Shown here piece after piece: positions 24,123 to 32,499 of a stretch of 64,000 nucleotides of DNA. The notes beneath the pieces were generated by a model. It did not search any database. It was not told where the DNA came from and saw only the letters and a program-made list of their open reading frames with translations. The stretch is from Streptomyces fagopyri. Its GTDB lineage: Bacteria > Actinomycetota > Actinomycetes > Streptomycetales > Streptomycetaceae. Each line of letters starts with the position of its first letter. The stretch's first letter is position 1. A program made the position numbers and the translations under genes. The DNA is taken from NCBI RefSeq assembly GCF_009498275.1, contig NZ_CP045643.1, positions 2,418,001 through 2,482,000 of the forward strand. The letters are read 5' to 3'.

Positions 24123-25001
24123 ATGTCCGCTCCCGCCCTGGCCGCAGGCGTCCCGGCCCGCCCGGACGCCCGCCCGGCACTCTCGGCGGTCACGGGTGCC
24201 TACACCCGGCTGACCGAGGTCCTTCCTGACCTGAGCGTCACCGAGCTCGAACCGGGCGAGGCCGCCCCCGAGGGCGTCGGCTGGGCCGGCGCGGCCCGGC
24301 TCGCGGCGGGCGGTCCGGAGCTAGACGCCTTTCTCGCCTGGGACGAGGCGCAGATCGTCCGGGACTATGGAGAGCGGGCACGTCCGGACGTCGTCGCCAC
24401 GTTCGGCCTGCACCGGTACGCCTGGCCCGCCTGCCTCCTGATCACCGTCCCGTGGTTCCTGGAGCGCCGCGTGCCCCGGTTCCCCGTGGAGCACGTCACA
24501 TTCCAGCGCACCCTCGGCCGGATGGCCGTGCGGACCACCGGGTTCGCCTGCCTGCCGGGCGACCCGGCGGCCGGCCTGCCCGGCGCCCGCGTCGTACCGG
24601 ACGAGGAGGCCCTGCGGGCCGAGGTGCGGGCCGCGGTGGCCGAGCACCTGGAGCCGGTCCTCGGCGGCTTCGGCCCCCGCATGCGTCGCCGCGGCCGCGC
24701 CCTGTGGGGCATGGCCACCGACGAGATCGTCGAGGGCCTCTGGTACGTCGCCGGCCTGCTCGGCGAGGAGGAGCGCGCGCTGCGCGAACTGGAACTCCTG
24801 CTGCCGGGGACGACCCGGCCCTACGTCGGGTCCGCCGCGTTCCGTGAGCTGGCCGGCCCGGACGGCGAAACCCTGACCACCCGCGACCGCGCGAGCTGCT
24901 GCTTCTTCTACACGCTGCGCCCCGACGACGCCTGCCCCACCTGCCCGCGCGTCCGCGACGCCGAGCGCGCCGCCAAGTTGACGGCCGACCTCGCCAGTTG
25001 A
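24123..25001 (+). CDS. FhuF-like 2Fe-2S siderophore-iron reductase
   Basis: A 292-aa protein with the C-terminal cysteine set CC-X10-C-X2-C (SCCFFYTL then CPTCPR, about 259-274), which binds an unusual 2Fe-2S cluster in FhuF-type ferric reductases. The middle contains WPACLLITVPWFLERRVP and a GRMAVRTTGFACLPG segment found in actinobacterial members. Such proteins reduce Fe(III)-siderophore complexes in the cytoplasm to release iron. The iron box over the promoter supports this role. No siderophore transport or biosynthesis gene lies beside it. ATG 24123 lacks a clear Shine-Dalgarno. Confidence 0.82.
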   Translation: MSAPALAAGVPARPDARPALSAVTGAYTRLTEVLPDLSVTELEPGEAAPEGVGWAGAARLAAGGPELDAFLAWDEAQIVRDYGERARPDVVATFGLHRYAWPACLLITVPWFLERRVPRFPVEHVTFQRTLGRMAVRTTGFACLPGDPAAGLPGARVVPDEEALRAEVRAAVAEHLEPVLGGFGPRMRRRGRALWGMATDEIVEGLWYVAGLLGEEERALRELELLLPGTTRPYVGSAAFRELAGPDGETLTTRDRASCCFFYTLRPDDACPTCPRVRDAERAAKLTADLAS

Positions 25002-25303
25002 GGACCCCGCGGCAGAGGCATGGTTCCGGATGCCCTAAGATCAACTGCGACTGAGACACCCCTAGGGTTACAGATGCTTCACAACTTCCTCACTCGTCGC
25101 AGGAACTTTCCGTTGAACCATCCGTACGGGTAATCTTATTCGCACTCAGCTCCCGTCCCTCGCGCGGCAGTTCGAGCAGAATGTCGCCCTGCGCATCCCT
25201 TGGCACTCCCTTGGCGGCCTCTTGCCGCGAAACCCCTTGAGGGGCGACGGGCTTGGGCCAATATGGCGGGCGTTACGCCCTATCCCAATGCAAGGGACCC
25301 CAG
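25002..25303 (+). promoter_or_regulatory. AT-richer leader/promoter region of the DUF2637 gene
   Basis: A 302-base region, richer in A/T than its surroundings, with no gene. Two small hairpins lie close to the start codon: CCCCT-TG-AGGGG and GGGCG-TTA-CGCCC. A direct repeat of CCCTTGGC occurs near 25198-25214. A promoter is expected around TAATCTTATTC (25131-25141), but no -35 at good distance is seen. Confidence 0.4.
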
Positions 25304-26350
25304 ATGAGACTGACCGACATATCGCTGAATTGGCTGCTTCCGGGCGCCGTTTTGCTCCTGGGACTGCTGGCGGCGGTGGCGGTGCTCGCGCGCGGCAAGC
25401 GGTCCGGGGGCGGCGCGGGCAGCGGTAACGAGGAATCATGGGAGCGCAGCGAGGAGCGCCGCCGGCGCAAGGAGGCCGTCTACGGCACGGCCTCCTACGT
25501 GCTGCTGTTCTGCTGTGCCGCGGTTGCCGCCGCGCTGTCCTTCCACGGTCTGGTCGGCTTCGGCCAGCAGAACCTCGGGCTGACCGACGGCTGGGAGTAC
25601 CTCGTCCCGTTCGGCCTGGACGGCGCGGCCATGTTCTGCTCCGTACTCGCCGTGCGCGAGGCCAGCCACGGTGACGCGGCGCTCGGTTCCCGCATACTCG
25701 TGTGGACCTTCGCCGGTGCCGCGGCCTGGTTCAACTGGGTGCACGCGCCGCGGGGCGTGGACCACTCGGGCGCTCCCCAGTTCTTCGCGGGCATGTCCCT
25801 GTCGGCCGCCGTCCTGTTCGACCGGGCGCTGAAGCAGACCCGCCGTGCCGCGCTGCGCGAGCAGGGCCTGGTCCCGCGTCCGCTGCCGCAGATCCGGATC
25901 GTCCGCTGGCTGCGCGCACCCCGCGAGACGTACAGCGCCTGGTCGCTGATGCTCCTGGAGAACGTCCGTACGCTGGACGAGGCCGTGGACGAGGTGCGTG
26001 AGGACAAGCGCCAGAAGGAGCAGACGCGTCTGCGCCGCCGCAACGAGGAGCGGGTCGAGCGGGCGCACCTGAAGGCGCTCAGCCGTGGTCACCGCGGTCT
26101 GCCGGGCCGCGCGAGCGCACGGGCGCAGCTGGAGACGACCGTGGAGCGCGCTCCCGCTCAGGCCTCTACGGAGCCTGCTCTATCGGCGTCGGATCCCCTG
26201 CCCGTACGTTCGCGGCCCTCCCTTCAGCCCGTCCGCAAGAGCGCTGACCCGATAACCGTCGACCTCACCACGGAGGACGACACCATGGCCCTGCCGCGGC
26301 TCGACTCCCTGGAGCGCAAGCTCAAGGACCTGGAGCAGCAGTTCGGCTGA
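25304..26350 (+). CDS. DUF2637 (SpdB2-like) membrane protein
   Basis: A 348-aa protein with about five membrane helices in the first 200 residues: WLLPGAVLLLGLLAAVAVL, YVLLFCCAAVAAALSF, GLDGAAMFCSVLAV, WTFAGAAAWFNWVHA and FAGMSLSAAVLF. A long charged cytoplasmic tail begins near 235 (EDKRQKEQTRLRRRNEERVE) and ends in a short helical segment. It matches DUF2637, a family named after Streptomyces plasmid spread proteins (Spd) and also common on chromosomes. No plasmid replication or transfer gene accompanies it, so the chromosomal role is unknown. ATG 25304 has AGGGA at about five bases. Confidence 0.8.
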   Translation: MRLTDISLNWLLPGAVLLLGLLAAVAVLARGKRSGGGAGSGNEESWERSEERRRRKEAVYGTASYVLLFCCAAVAAALSFHGLVGFGQQNLGLTDGWEYLVPFGLDGAAMFCSVLAVREASHGDAALGSRILVWTFAGAAAWFNWVHAPRGVDHSGAPQFFAGMSLSAAVLFDRALKQTRRAALREQGLVPRPLPQIRIVRWLRAPRETYSAWSLMLLENVRTLDEAVDEVREDKRQKEQTRLRRRNEERVERAHLKALSRGHRGLPGRASARAQLETTVERAPAQASTEPALSASDPLPVRSRPSLQPVRKSADPITVDLTTEDDTMALPRLDSLERKLKDLEQQFG

Positions 26351-26385
26351 CAGGCCGTCGGACAGGTCCCCGGTGAAGTCCGGGT

Positions 26386-26410
26386 GGTCCGGCCGGGATC
26401 CGGCCGGACC
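26386..26410. terminator. Bidirectional hairpin between convergent genes
   Basis: A perfect 11-bp stem (GGTCCGGCCGG / CCGGCCGGACC) with loop GAT lies between the DUF2637 gene (ends 26350) and the ATPase gene (ends 26523), which converge here. A direct repeat containing GACACGAACGACGCC follows at about 26413-26448. There is no T-run, as is common in GC-rich genomes. Confidence 0.65.
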
Positions 26411-26522
26411 CGGACACGAACGACGCCGGGACACGAACGACGCCCGGACGGGGAGTCGGCCCCGCCCTGGGTGACACCCGGACGGGAATTCCGTCCGGAC
26501 AGGAATTACGGCGGCGCGGTGA

Positions 26523-27023
26523 CTACACCGCGCCGCCGTCCAGTTCGAACCAGACCGACTTGCCCACCCCGTGGGCCCGGACACCCCACGCGTCCGCGAG
26601 GGACTGTACGAGGACGAGTCCCCGGCCGTGCGTACCGTCGTCGGCGTCCGGTACCCGCGGTCTGGGCCTGCGTCCCACGAAGTCCCGTACCTCCACGCGG
26701 AGTCCGGAGGGGCGGACCGTGGCCGTCAGGATCGCGTCGTGATCGGTGTGGATGAGGGCGTTGGTGACGAGCTCGCTGGTCAGCAGCTCGGCTATCTCGG
26801 ACTTTCCCGGCCTCCCCCAGTGCCGTAAGAGTTCCCTCAGCGCTCTGCGGGCCTCGGGCACCGCCCGCAGGTCCGCCCTCGCCAGCCTGCGCCTGAGCTG
26901 CGCGGTGGCGGGTTGATCCGCCGTACTGCCGGACGTCTCCTCCATCATCGCCTTTGCCGTGGAGGCCCCGATCGCCACGGGACCGCGCCCTCGTACCTGC
27001 CTTCTCATGACCCCCGCCTGCAT
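26523..27023 (-). CDS. RsbW-like ATP-binding (HATPase) regulatory protein
   Basis: Up to 166 residues with a HATPase_c_2 fold. The N-box is ELLTSELVTNALIHT and the G-box is DDGTHGRGLVLVQ. Proteins of this type in Streptomyces are mostly anti-sigma or anti-anti-sigma kinase relatives, or ATP-binding modules of two-part switches; no sigma factor or STAS partner is adjacent. The start is uncertain: ATG 27023 has GAGGGG about twelve bases upstream, and ATG 27008 and ATG 26948 are in frame. The core domain begins only at about residue 45. A 10-bp palindrome GAACATGTTC (27049-27058) lies upstream of the first ATG. Confidence 0.75.
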   Translation of the reverse strand: MQAGVMRRQVRGRGPVAIGASTAKAMMEETSGSTADQPATAQLRRRLARADLRAVPEARRALRELLRHWGRPGKSEIAELLTSELVTNALIHTDHDAILTATVRPSGLRVEVRDFVGRRPRPRVPDADDGTHGRGLVLVQSLADAWGVRAHGVGKSVWFELDGGAV

Positions 27024-27800
27024 GCCGATGCCGATTCCCCTCGTGATCGAACATGTTCACGGGAATCCATGCCCTCCTACGCGAGGCGGCAGTCATGTCG
27101 ATTCGTCAACCCTGTGCCATGCGGGAGCGCGGGCGCGGCGGCGTGACGGGCCGGTGCCCGCGCGCCCCGTCCGCCCCCGCTCCGGGGACCTGCTTCCGTC
27201 CGGGGAGGCGCACCCGTACCGGGGCGCTCCGGCCGGCCGGCGCGAGGCCCGGTCCGGACGCCGTCGATGGAGTGGCGACGGCGCGCACGCCCGGGGCCGA
27301 TGACCTGTGGAGCCCGCGCTCCGGGCCGCCCACGAGCCCTTCGCGGCCGTCCCGGCGCCGGCGGGAAAGCCCTGGTGGGCGGGCGGGAATCGGCCACGGG
27401 GCGGACGGCCCGCCGCCTCGGGTGCGGCGCCCTGTCCTCCGTACCCGAACGTCCTGCGCGCCTCGGAGCGGGCCCGGGGCACCCTGGATCCGGCCACCCC
27501 CGGCGCCGCGCATTCCCTCCGCGTACCGCCTCCCGCGGGGCGCGAGGGGGAGATGAACCGGAGCGCGGACGGCTTGCGCCGGCGGCGCGTCCGACGACGG
27601 CGCACCACCCGGAGCCGCCGGTGCGCGGTGGCGTGCCGAGTGCGGGCGCTCGGCCCATCTACCGACCCTCGGCTGCGCCTCCGGCCGTACTCGACGGGGC
27701 ACACGGTCCGGCGACGGCACCGACCGTGCCGCGGAGGCCCCGCCCGCCCCGCGACGCCCCGCACGTCCTTAGAGCGGGCGGCGGGGCTTTCCGGACCGCC
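27024..27800. other. 777-base region with no convincing gene
   Basis: The frames are open in several phases, but all read as Arg/Pro/Gly-rich sequence with no domain. Hairpins formed by GCCCCGCC (27737-27744) and GGCGGGGC (27780-27787) lie next to the end of the pyruvate oxidase gene and may help terminate it. Confidence 0.6.
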
Positions 27801-29543
27801 CTACGGCCTCGGCACGTTCCTGATGTTCGAGCGGGCCATCTGGAGCATGCGGCCGACCCCGCCGTCGAGGACGATCTTCGACGCGGACAGTGCGAACCCG
27901 GTCACCATGTCCGCGCTGATCTTCGGCGGGATGGACAGGGCGTTGGGGTCCGTGACGATGTCGACGAGGGCGGGGCCCTTGTGTTTGAAGGCCTCCTTCA
28001 GAGCGCCGGCCAGTTGCCGGGGCTTCTCGACGCGGATGCCGTAGGCGCCGCAGGCCCGGGCCACGGCCGCGAAGTCGGGGTTCTTGTTGGTGGTCCCGTA
28101 CGACGGGAGTCCGGCGACCAGCATCTCCAACTCGACCATGCCCAGGGAGGAGTTGTTGAAGAGGACGACCTTCACCGGCAGGTCGTACTGGACGAGGGTG
28201 AGGAAGTCGCCCATGAGCATGGAGAAACCGCCGTCGCCCGACATCGACACGACCTGGCGTCCGAGGTCGCTGAACTGGGCGCCGATCGCCATCGGCAGCG
28301 CGTTCGCCATCGAGCCGTGCGAGAACGAACCGATGATGCGGCGGCGGCCGTTGGGCGAGATGTAGCGTGCCGCCCAGACGTTGCACATCCCGGTGTCGAC
28401 GGTGAACACCGCGTCCTCGTCGGCGAGTTCGTCCACCACCGAGGCCACGTACTCGGGGTGGATCGGAACGTGCTTCTCGACCTTGCGGGTGTACGCCTTC
28501 ACCACACCTTCCAGCGCGCCCGCGTGCTTCCTCAGCATCTTGTCCAGGAAGCGGCGGTCCCCCTTGGACCGCACCCGCGGGATGAGACAGCGCAGGGTCT
28601 CCTTGACGTCGCCCCAGACCGCCAGGTCCAGCTTCGAGCGCCGGCCCAGGTGTTCGGGACGGACGTCGACCTGGGCGATCTTCACGTCGTCGGGGAGGAA
28701 GGCGTTGTAGGGGAAGTCGGTGCCGAGCAGGATGAGCAGGTCGCACTCGTGCGTGGCCTCGTAGGCCGCGCCGTAGCCGAGCAGACCGCTCATGCCGACG
28801 TCGAACGGGTTGTCGTACTGAATCCACTCCTTCCCGCGCAGCGCGTGTCCCACCGGCGACTTGATCTTCTCCGCGAACTCCATGACCTCGGCGTGCGCCC
28901 CCGCCGTCCCGCTGCCGCAGAAGAGGGTGACCCGGTCGGCCTCGTCGATGAGCGCGACGAGCTTGTCGATCTCGGTGTCGCCGGGGCGGACACTCGGCCG
29001 GGAGGTGACGAGGGCGGTCTCGACGGTCTTCTCCGGGGCGGGCGCGGCGGCGATGTCGCCGGGCAGGGAGACGACGCTGACGCCCGACTGGCCGATCGCG
29101 TGCTGGATGGCCGTCTGCAGCAGCCGGGGCATCTGCTTCGGGTGGGAGATCAGCTCGCTGTAATGGCTGCACTCGGTGAAGAGCCGGTCGGGGTGGGTCT
29201 CCTGGAAGTAACCGAGGCCGATCTCGCTGGAGGGGATCTGCGAGGCGAGGGCGAGGACCGGGGCCATGGAACGGTGGGCGTCGTACAGACCGTTGATGAG
29301 ATGCAGGTTGCCGGGGCCGCAGGAGCCCGCGCAGGCGGTGAGGCTGCCCGTGATCTGGGCCTCCGCGCCCGCGGCGAAGGCGGCGGTCTCCTCGTGCCGG
29401 ACATGGATCCAGTCGATCGCGGAATTGCGCCGGATCGCGTCGACGACCGGGTTCAGGCTGTCGCCGACGACGCCGTACAGGCGCTTGACCCCCGCGCGGG
29501 CGAGGATGTCGACGAACTGTTCGGCGACGTTCTGCTTGGCCAT
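27801..29543 (-). CDS. poxB: Thiamine-dependent pyruvate dehydrogenase (quinone)/pyruvate oxidase
   Basis: A 580-aa thiamine diphosphate enzyme with the three-domain layout of the acetolactate synthase/pyruvate oxidase superfamily. The N-terminal Pyr domain has the catalytic Glu in HVRHEETAAF. The middle domain is Rossmann-like (about 190-330). The PP domain has GDGGFSML and NNSSLGM (about 435-470), which hold the TPP-magnesium. The sequence is PoxB-like: it oxidatively decarboxylates pyruvate to acetate, passing electrons to the quinone pool, and the C-terminal end of such enzymes contacts the membrane. Acetolactate synthase is less likely because no small subunit is near. ATG 29543 follows AAGGGG at about ten bases. 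Confidence 0.85.
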   Translation of the reverse strand: MAKQNVAEQFVDILARAGVKRLYGVVGDSLNPVVDAIRRNSAIDWIHVRHEETAAFAAGAEAQITGSLTACAGSCGPGNLHLINGLYDAHRSMAPVLALASQIPSSEIGLGYFQETHPDRLFTECSHYSELISHPKQMPRLLQTAIQHAIGQSGVSVVSLPGDIAAAPAPEKTVETALVTSRPSVRPGDTEIDKLVALIDEADRVTLFCGSGTAGAHAEVMEFAEKIKSPVGHALRGKEWIQYDNPFDVGMSGLLGYGAAYEATHECDLLILLGTDFPYNAFLPDDVKIAQVDVRPEHLGRRSKLDLAVWGDVKETLRCLIPRVRSKGDRRFLDKMLRKHAGALEGVVKAYTRKVEKHVPIHPEYVASVVDELADEDAVFTVDTGMCNVWAARYISPNGRRRIIGSFSHGSMANALPMAIGAQFSDLGRQVVSMSGDGGFSMLMGDFLTLVQYDLPVKVVLFNNSSLGMVELEMLVAGLPSYGTTNKNPDFAAVARACGAYGIRVEKPRQLAGALKEAFKHKGPALVDIVTDPNALSIPPKISADMVTGFALSASKIVLDGGVGRMLQMARSNIRNVPRP

Positions 29544-29618
29544 GCTGCACGCACCCCTTAGTGGTCCTGGAACCCTTGAGTCCGTCCTCTGGGGTCCATG
29601 AATTCACAGGGAACGCGG

Positions 29619-32012
29619 TTACGCCTCCCAAACGGCCGCCGCCGTCCGGTCGTCCGCGTAGCCCTTGACCCTCACCTGGGTGTCGGCCAGGAACGCGGCC
29701 AGTCCCGGCGGGCCACCCGTGGACCAGCGGGTCGTCAGGTGCTCGCAGAGACCCGGTTCGCCGCGCAGGGGATCGGCGAGGCCGCCCGTGCACAGCAGGA
29801 GCGTGTCACCCGGCCGGGCGACGGAGGCGCGGAAGCGGAAGGGGGCGCGCGGCGGCGCGGGGGCGGGCTCGTACGGGCTCGGGGGCGTCGTGATGCCCAG
29901 GTCCATGGTGAGCCGGTCGCCCTCGGGGGTCTCGTGGGGCAGCGACCCGAAGCCGACCACAGGCTCCCCGGTGGCATCGCCCACCCGTGGCTCTATGTCC
30001 TGCCACTCGCCGTCCCGCAGCCGGAACAGCCCGCCGTCGCCGACACCGAAGAACACGCGCGTACGGCACTCGGGGTCCGCGGTGAGCAGCAGGCAGCGCA
30101 GGCTCGCGGTGTAGTCCTCGGGCTCGACACCCTGCTCGGCCGCGCTCGCGCGCAGCTTGCCGAGACTGCGGTCGGTGAGCCGGTGCAGCCCCGACTTCAG
30201 ATCCCCGCGCCGGGCGGCCCGGATGTCCTCGGCCAGCCGTGCGTGACTGCGGCCGACGGCACGCCCGATCCACCGGCAGGCCTCGGCGGCCGCCCGGTGC
30301 GCGCCGGGGGTGGCGCGGGCCCCGGTCGCCATCGCCACCAGCACCAGCGCCTCCTCCGCGGTACCGAAGCGGGCGGTCAGCAGGGCGTCACGGCGCGGCT
30401 CTCCCCGGTAGCGCGCGGAGTCCCCGCGCACGGAGACCGCCCGCAGCGTGCTGGTCCCGTAGCGCGCGCCGTCCAGCACGGTGTCGGAGACCAGGTCGTC
30501 GAGGCCGTCCGGGTCGGCGGGCGGAAGCGTGGTGGGTTCGGCGTCGTAGGTGGGCGGGCCCGAGCCCACGTGGGCCACGGAGGGCCGTTCTCCCGGAGCG
30601 GCGGGCAGGGACTCGTACGGCGCGAGGACGGGCAGGTCGGGACGGGTGGGCGGCGGACCGGCGGGCGGGGTCCCGCGGGATGGGGCCGCGGGGAGGGCCG
30701 GGGGCCCCTGGGAAGGGGCGGTGGGGAGGGCCGGGGCGTGCGGGGCCCATGGGTCGGGCCGTGCGCCGCCCGGGGAGGCGGTGGGCGGCGGAAGCGTGGC
30801 CCGGGTGTCCAGAGGGACCCCGGGGGGCCACGGCGGCACGGCGGCAGTCCCGGGCGCGGCAGTCCCGGTCGACCCGGGTGCGGGCGACGCGGGTGCGGGC
30901 GGGGACGCCGAACCCCACGGAGGCTCGGCTCGGAACCCCGGAGGCGTCGGACCGGGCGGGAGGGCCGCGGGGGCGGGCGCGGAGGAGCCGGCGGTACCGG
31001 CGGGTGACGGCCGGGCGGGTGCCGGCGATCCCTCAGCGGTCGGTGGAGCGGCGGGCCTGGGCGGGTCGGCGGCGGGCGCGGGAGGACCGGCGGGCGCGGG
31101 CGCACTCCCCGGTGTGGACGGGCCGACCGGCGCCGGTGGGCCGGCGGCCACGGACGGACCCCCTGGCCCGGACGGACCGACGGGCACGGACGGACCGGTC
31201 GGCGCCGAAGGCCCGGCATCCGCCCACGGACCGGCGGGCGCCGACGCATCGGTGCCTGCCCACGGGCCGGGGGACGCCGGCGGGGCGCCGGGCGCCGGCA
31301 GCCCGGCGGAGGTCCGTGGAGCGGCGGACCCCGGCGGCTGGGTGAACGTCGGCGGAGGGGCGGGCACGGGCGGATCGGCGGGCACGGACGGACCGCCGGG
31401 CCCCGGCCGGTCGGAGGCGGCGGGCGGCCCCGCGGGCACGGACGGACCCGCCGGCGCCGACGAACCCGCACCCGCCCACGGCCCGGCCGACGCGGGCGGA
31501 GCGGCCGGCGCCGACCATCCGGCGGAGGTCGGTGGAGCGGCGGACCTCGGCGGAGCGGCGGGCTCGGACGAATCCGTGGGCGCGGGTGTCCACGGACCGG
31601 CGGGAGCGGGCGGGGTGAAAGGAGCCGGCGGGTCGGCCGGAGGTTCCCAGGGGGCCCGCCCCCATAGGGGTTCGTCCCGGCGCGGCGGGGTCGCGGGAGG
31701 CTCGGGAGCCACGCCGCGGCGTGAGGCGCCGTGCCAGGGCCCGGCGCCACCGCCGCGCCGTTCCGGCGGAGCGGGTGGTTCCCCCGGTGGTGCCGGTGCG
31801 TCGCACTCCGGCGGCTGCGACCGGGCGGCGGGACCCGCCCCGGCCGACTCCGCCCCGACCGACTCCGCCCCGACCGTCCCCGCGGCCGACGCGAACCGGT
31901 CGTCGAGGGAGTCCGGCGCGGCGACCGCCCCGGTGTCCTGGGTGGAGTCGTCGTACAACTGCCCCCACCAATCGTCCTCGTGACCGGTGCGGCTCTCCCC
32001 CTGCTGGCTCAT
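29619..32012 (-). CDS. PP2C-like protein with long disordered N-terminal arm (probable pseudophosphatase)
   Basis: A 797-aa protein. Residues about 30-490 are a Pro/Ala/Gly/Ser-rich disordered arm of irregular repeats such as PAGPSVPAGP. The last 270 residues resemble a PP2C phosphatase: VSVRGDSARYRGEPRRDALL, GVGDGGLFRLRDGEWQDI, GDTLLLCTGGLADPL and YADDRTAAAVW. The two metal-binding aspartates expected at VADGMGG and SDGL are missing: the segments read VAMATGA and TGGLADPL. Only the final DD is kept. It therefore probably lacks normal phosphatase activity and may bind partners instead. The start MSQQGESRTGHEDDWWGQL at 32012 has AGGGG close upstream. Confidence 0.75.
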   Translation of the reverse strand: MSQQGESRTGHEDDWWGQLYDDSTQDTGAVAAPDSLDDRFASAAGTVGAESVGAESAGAGPAARSQPPECDAPAPPGEPPAPPERRGGGAGPWHGASRRGVAPEPPATPPRRDEPLWGRAPWEPPADPPAPFTPPAPAGPWTPAPTDSSEPAAPPRSAAPPTSAGWSAPAAPPASAGPWAGAGSSAPAGPSVPAGPPAASDRPGPGGPSVPADPPVPAPPPTFTQPPGSAAPRTSAGLPAPGAPPASPGPWAGTDASAPAGPWADAGPSAPTGPSVPVGPSGPGGPSVAAGPPAPVGPSTPGSAPAPAGPPAPAADPPRPAAPPTAEGSPAPARPSPAGTAGSSAPAPAALPPGPTPPGFRAEPPWGSASPPAPASPAPGSTGTAAPGTAAVPPWPPGVPLDTRATLPPPTASPGGARPDPWAPHAPALPTAPSQGPPALPAAPSRGTPPAGPPPTRPDLPVLAPYESLPAAPGERPSVAHVGSGPPTYDAEPTTLPPADPDGLDDLVSDTVLDGARYGTSTLRAVSVRGDSARYRGEPRRDALLTARFGTAEEALVLVAMATGARATPGAHRAAAEACRWIGRAVGRSHARLAEDIRAARRGDLKSGLHRLTDRSLGKLRASAAEQGVEPEDYTASLRCLLLTADPECRTRVFFGVGDGGLFRLRDGEWQDIEPRVGDATGEPVVGFGSLPHETPEGDRLTMDLGITTPPSPYEPAPAPPRAPFRFRASVARPGDTLLLCTGGLADPLRGEPGLCEHLTTRWSTGGPPGLAAFLADTQVRVKGYADDRTAAAVWEA

Positions 32013-32499
32013 GCCCCTAATTGTCACCGCGGGAGCCGGTTGAAAACGGGGCATCCGGAAATCCGGCCACCCGGACCGGTCCGCCGGGCGTCCCGCCTCC
32101 GAAATGTCGAACAACACGACGGGCAAAGGAGGTTCGGGAGAAACCGCCGGACGGTCCCACCCCCCACGGGAGAACCGCCCGGCGGCGCCTGGACGACCGG
32201 GCCTCACGCGCCCCGCGGTCCCGTGCCACGGTCGGACCCGCCCAACACGTTTTCCAGATAGGCCGGTTCACCCCTCAGCGTGACCTGCTTCCCTGGGACG
32301 TCCGTGAGATCCCGCCAGGACTTTCCCGGGACTCCCCCGAGATTCCCGGCGGGCCTCCGCCGGCGGTGGCCGCTGCCCCGGTGACGTGAGCTTGGCAGAG
32401 TTGCGGGTGCTGCGGCGATGATGTGCCGAGGCGGGTTTGCGCCGTGGCCGGTTTCCGCCACGGCCCGGCCGGAACGGAATCTGGGGAGGGCGTCGCCGC
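32013..32499. other. Divergent intergenic region, no gene seen
   Basis: 487 bases between the PP2C-like gene (minus) and the LuxR-type gene (plus). An open frame over 32021-32389 has no domain and a Pro/Arg-rich composition. An AAAGGAGG at about 32125 has no start codon at a useful distance. The promoters of both genes should lie here, but none is clear. Confidence 0.5.

Noticed and set aside
25111..25116. CGTTGA as the -10 of a sigma-BldN promoter before the DUF2637 gene
   Set aside because: No CGTAAC-like -35 lies 16 bases upstream.
27049..27058. GAACATGTTC as a LexA (SOS) box
   Set aside because: The actinobacterial LexA box needs four bases between GAAC and GTTC; here there are two. Kept only as a palindrome.
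27093..28044. Several long open frames in the 27.1-27.8 kb gap
   Set aside because: All are Arg/Pro-rich, overlap each other on both strands and lack ribosome sites or recognisable domains.
32021..32389. 122-codon plus-strand frame in the PP2C/LuxR gap
   Set aside because: Pro/Arg-rich sequence without domain, codon bias or ribosome site.
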